DNA from: Thamnaconus septentrionalis | Lineage: Eukaryota > Chordata > Actinopteri > Tetraodontiformes > Monacanthidae | Length of the DNA: 64,000 nucleotides | Reading direction: 5' to 3' | NCBI GenBank assembly: GCA_009823395.1 | Contig: CM020502.1 | Span: forward strand, 32,972,444 to 33,036,443 | Shown: positions 60,112 through 64,000 of the stretch, in pieces | Layout of the letters: every line of letters starts with the position of its first letter | Position numbering within the stretch: position 1 is the first letter of the stretch | The notes under the pieces: generated by a model | What the model was told of the DNA's origin: nothing | Database searches by the model: none | What the model saw: the letters and a program-made list of their open reading frames with translations, nothing else | Program-made: the position numbers and the translations under genes

Positions 60112-63100
60112 TTACTGGTGACAAGGCCGACTCCTGAGTAGATTGTCCAGGTCACTTTTGTTGATGGTCCCATAGGCTTGAGCATAGCTGCCCAGTTTAG
60201 CCCGGGGGTCACCTGCAGCCGCCACGTTACAGTTGCTCTGGAACACCTTCTTGCTAAACTTTGTCGGTGGGCGAGCCTCTCGAGCTTGAGCACTCGAGCG
60301 CTGATTCTGCATGACAGCAAAAAAAAAAAAAAGAAAATAATGTATTCTATGTATTAGGTTAATGTATTTCTAGTCATGTTTTATATGATATTATTGGCAG
60401 TTGAACTGACCAGGCGTGCCGATGTGACATGTAACCCGGAGGTCAAGGGTGACTCATCTTTGCGCACCAATGGGTTGTTGTGGGTTTGGTTTAGAGTCTG
60501 GGAGAAGGAGTGGTTGTGGGTGACAGGTGCGGAACGACCTCGCTGCAGAATCTGGTCCACTGACTAGCAGGTGGAGAGGCACGAAGTTAGTTCCAAATAG
60601 AAGGTGCGCGTCTATGCATGGCCTTAATCAAGAGCAAACAAGTCAGAGGTGGTGTGATGCTTACCATGTTGGCAGTGGCGCCCTCAGATGGCGTTAATGC
60701 CGCATTTCCATTGCTGGTTTGTTTAACTTGTCGACTGGTTGTAGTGGAGGGGTGGAAGTGAGGTGTGCCGGCTGCATTCCAAACAAAAGCATCTAAAAGA
60801 AAATAATAATAATAATGACGCACAAATGACTGATGAGTAACCATTGCTGGTCAAGGCAGCTCAGAACTGCAACCAAAAGAGTCATACTCGGGGCGTGAGT
60901 GATGGGGTTATATGTGAGTTTTCCCACAGCTGGGTTGACATGCGGACTCATCTTCCCCGCAGCAGGTGGTGTTGACACGGTTACTGGTTCAGCCTTTGTA
61001 AAGCCCGACTGTCCAGACGTGTCATTTGCTTCATCAACCTTCGCCGGTCGCGTTTCCACCTCATGGCCACCATCGCCATTGCGGTTTGTAGCCACTGGGT
61101 CATTCTCCTCTGCCACAGGGCGTCGAGTAGTGTCGGAGCCTCCCTCTTTTGGCTGGATCAGCCTGAGAATCCCTTGGTTGGTCCTCATCTCCAGCATCAT
61201 CTGCAGGAACATAAATGGTCAAATTAGTCAGAGCACAAAAAGCAAAACTCAAGAGATGTTGTTAGATGTGATACGCGAGTCATGTTGTACCTCGTAAAGT
61301 TTATTACGATACTGGACCACAGACAATTGTACATCGTCATCCACCGAAAGCACTACATCATAGTTGAGGGCCGGCTCTTTGGACGGACTATGGAATCTTC
61401 AAGAATTAAAACCAAAAAAACACAGATATAAGAATTATTGCCACGTTGACAAAATAACAAACTGATCTAGCTAATCTAAAAGGCAGTACGGTCTTCGACC
61501 ACACTACCTGGCTACATATGGATGCTGGAGGGCTTGCTCAGCAGTCAGTCGTTTGTCTGGGTTGAAAACCAGCAAACCTCTGAGAAGGTCAAGGGCATCA
61601 GGAGGCACAGACGGCGGCAGGAGATCTTCTAAAGGCACCTGAGGCCTGATGAAGAGAGGGAAGTTACATCACGTCCTGTGCTGTTGCATGAGAATCCGTT
61701 GCGTATGCGTGCAGGGAAGCAAGTCCCTCTTACTTCAGTAGCATCCTCTGAATCACTGAGGATCCGTATTCAGACTTGATGGCCAGAACATCTGAAATAG
61801 GACAAGCAGCCTTTCAGCAAACCAGGAGTGGTGAATGTTGCCGGGCGCAACGACTGCAATAGGACTGTAGCAAGACTGATTCAACGTGGAGACATGTGAT
61901 CACCCTCAGGACTGGGGTGAGGTATGGCACTCATGATCTTCTCTATTTGGTTGATGGTGGACGTTCCAGGGAAAAGGGCTTTTCCCAGTAGCATCTCCCC
62001 CAGGATGCAGCCGAGGCTCCACATGTCAACGCCTTTGGTGTACCTTTTGACAAGATGCGAGTCTTTTAAATTCCAATCAAATGAGTTAAAGTCCCAGTGA
62101 TTGTCACATCCAAAATCACAATCCCAAAATGCAAAATTTGTCCTCCGCATTTTGACCCATCATCCCCTGAGGGAGCGGTGGGAATCATTGGGTGGTCTAA
62201 CCCAAGCAGGGATACAATGGGAACCATTTTTCAGTCTCTGGTATGACCTGGCCGGGGATTGAACCCACAACCTACTAGTCTCAACTGGACACTCTACTAC
62301 TAGACCACTGAGCTGGTTACAGCCTCCTCTTTTTTTTATCAACACATGCTTGGTGAATCTGATGTCCACCTTTTGTCAAGGTGCTGACAGGAGGATCCTG
62401 AAGTTCAACTCGGTACCTTGTGGATCCCAGCAGGATCTCAGGCGCTCTGTACCACCTCGTCGCCACATACTCCGTCAACGCTGGGTTCCCACTGTCCTCC
62501 TGGATCTGGTTGAGCGATCGGGCCAGGCCAAAGTCACACAGCTTGACCATGCAGTCGGTGTTCAATAACACGTTGGATGGCTGAAGGGAAACATGGAGAC
62601 ACAGACGACTGTTGGACTGTCGGTGAGGACACTTGGATTCTTAACTTGCCACAAGCTATTGAGCAATCAGTTGACCTAGTTGCAACCTAAATATTTAAAT
62701 GAAGATTAAAGGAATTTTTAATTATGGCAAACAGCAAGAGGACAATCTTCACTGCAGATTTTCAACATTCGGTATATTAGATTTACAATACCCTCAGGCT
62801 AGTATACCTTCTGATCCCTGTGGATTACATTTCCTGAATGCAGGTATTTGATGGCTTTGAAGAGCTGGTACATCACATAGCGCTTGTGGACATCTTTGAG
62901 CAGTGTGCCTTTCTTTATCACTGCGTGCAGATCGGTATCTGTGCAAATAGAGAATTTTTTTTTCAATACAGATGAAAAAATGAAACCGAGGCGACATCTA
63001 CAAAATAATGGACTGCGACGCATGGAGGTTGTTTCTAACTGTGATTTTAACTCTGAGCTGATTAAGGAAAAAAAAATACATCCACTAAAATCATCTCCAG

Positions 63101-63381
63101 GTTTTTGACAAATATGTATGTGAATGAATAAGACGCAAGAGGGAAAAGAGGAGGTCTGCGCTGAGGCTGTCACACAGCAGAGCGAAGGACACGCAGCTGC
63201 AGACTCAGCAGTCGACACACACACGTACACATTTTCAGTGCCAAGCGCACTATGACTGTCATTACTGAAGCCTTCACTTCTCCCACTCACCCATATATTC
63301 AAAGATGAGGTAAATGTCTTTATCATTTTGCGCTCTGGTGACGTTCAGAAGTTTGACAATGTTGGGGTGATCGCCAAACTC
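60112..63381 (-). CDS. mapk15: Mitogen-activated protein kinase 15 (ERK7/8), 5' end outside window
   Basis: Eleven exons in phase: 63381-63291, 62938-62808, 62580-62417, 62043-61904, 61791-61734, 61645-61508, 61396-61291, 61200-60888, 60792-60665, 60563-60411 and 60306-60112, 538 aa visible. MAPK15 is an atypical, self-activating MAP kinase tied to autophagy and cilia. The kinase domain enters at [20 protein letters not shown]. It shows the catalytic loop HRDQKPSN with the MAPK15-typical Gln, DFG in [11 protein letters not shown], the activation motif TEY in [15 protein letters not shown], and [15 protein letters not shown]. The non-catalytic tail is poorly conserved until the end, where [12 protein letters not shown] and SYAQAYGTI match the mammalian C terminus. 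The glycine loop and catalytic Lys exons lie beyond base 64000. A SINE fills most of the 62044-62416 intron. Confidence 0.95.
62085..62319 (-). mobile_element. tRNA-derived SINE (V-SINE-like)
   Basis: On the minus strand the head begins ccagctcagtggtctagtag with a pol III A-box-like segment, followed by a B-box-like gggttcaatcccc. A core follows with tcataccagagactg, cctgcttggg and aatgattccc, then gaggacaaatttt and gtgacaatcactgggacttt. This order matches a tRNA-headed SINE family found widely in fish as recalled, probably a V-SINE. The exact family is not certain. Confidence 0.7.
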
Positions 63382-64000
63382 CTGTGCATAGGACAAAGTT
63401 TTCAGTCACTGAAACAACAGCAACACACACACACACTGTATGTATATCTGTCAACGGCTGCCAGACCAGCTCTGGCAGTCTGTCAGTGCTGTGTAAACAA
63501 TAAGAAAAGGTTTAAGTAGCAGTTACATAATGTCAGGTTACTGGAGGTGGTGGTGGGGCAGTGCAGGTGCAGGGGTCAGAGAGGAAGGCCACTTGAATGT
63601 AGGTCAGTAAATAAAGGGTGAAACAGGAAGGTGTTGCATAAGAGTGTCTCAGCACTTCGCCTGTGCCTTAGTTCAGATGCATTAGTGCATAATAATAAAT
63701 AAACACCTCGTGCATTCTATTGGAGAGGCAGATGAGCAACGAGATGGCCTATTACCTGCAGACTTTGTTTTTCGAATTGTGTTCCTTTACCGCTGAACTA
63801 ATTAACAGAAAAGTGGCTAATTATTATCCACAGGATACAAAGGGCACAGTGCTAACCTGCAAGAAGCAATGTGTATGTTAAGAAGAGTGAATGCCTTTGC
63901 TGGTGTTGCCTCAGTGAGAATGCATGCATGTGTTGTTGACTTTACTCTGATAAGAGATAAATGCATCGTGGATTTAGTCTCCCAGCCATTATTTTCATCA
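63382..64000. other. mapk15 intron up to the window edge
   Basis: No exon with kinase sequence is found upstream of 63381. The missing N-lobe exons should be to the right of the window. The segment is AT-rich with a short CA run at 63424-63435. Confidence 0.5.

Noticed and set aside
63763..63800. Possible mapk15 exon ending CTGCAG|gtaata on the minus strand
   Set aside because: None of the three frames gives the expected kinase N-lobe sequence (FREI...LQ).

Overview
The window is vertebrate nuclear DNA, almost certainly from a ray-finned (teleost) fish. The genes are split by GT-AG introns and encode animal-specific proteins (adnp2, ggct, snrpd1, ankib1, a receptor-transporting-protein gene, fam83h, syce1, grina, mapk15). 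The intergenic and intronic DNA is full of CA/TG, TA, GA and ATCC microsatellites, short hAT-type inverted-repeat elements with 8-bp target duplications, and a tRNA-derived SINE. No prokaryotic feature is seen.

Layout: 2-511 (+) is the end of an ADNP-family homeodomain gene. 2088-4102 (-) is ggct (4 coding exons). 5253-7127 (-) is snrpd1 (4 coding exons). 10216-24738 (-) is ankib1, an ankyrin/RBR E3 ligase with about 19 coding exons and a likely CpG-rich promoter near 28.1-28.5 kb. 29067-30161 (-) is a 3CxxC zinc-binding rtp gene with a perfect interferon-response element upstream. 38442-43289 (+) is fam83h, with a probable non-coding first exon ending at 34695. 45540-48574 (-) is syce1. 49281-51332 and 54028-56314 (-) are two tandem grina copies. 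60112-63381 (-) is the 3' part of mapk15, whose first exons lie beyond the right edge.

Exon coordinates were worked out by hand from splice sites and codon phase. For ggct, snrpd1, rtp, fam83h, syce1, both grina copies and mapk15 every junction is in phase. ankib1 is the exception: its catalytic exons are clean, but the frame breaks at several GC-rich or repeat-rich places. That points to either consensus errors in the assembly or a decaying gene copy. The fam83h, grina and mapk15 neighbourhood matches a human 8q24.3 gene group.

The most repeat-rich stretch is the first coding intron of ankib1 (19456-24550) and the DNA just upstream of its start exon. Five short hAT-like elements there have recognisable 8-bp target duplications, one nested inside another, and a separate long-inverted-repeat element carries a fragment resembling a fish integrase-type transposase. 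The genes do not form one pathway. They span RNA splicing (snrpd1), ubiquitin ligation (ankib1), glutathione turnover (ggct), CK1/keratin biology (fam83h), meiosis (syce1), membrane Ca2+/apoptosis control (grina) and atypical MAP kinase signalling (mapk15).
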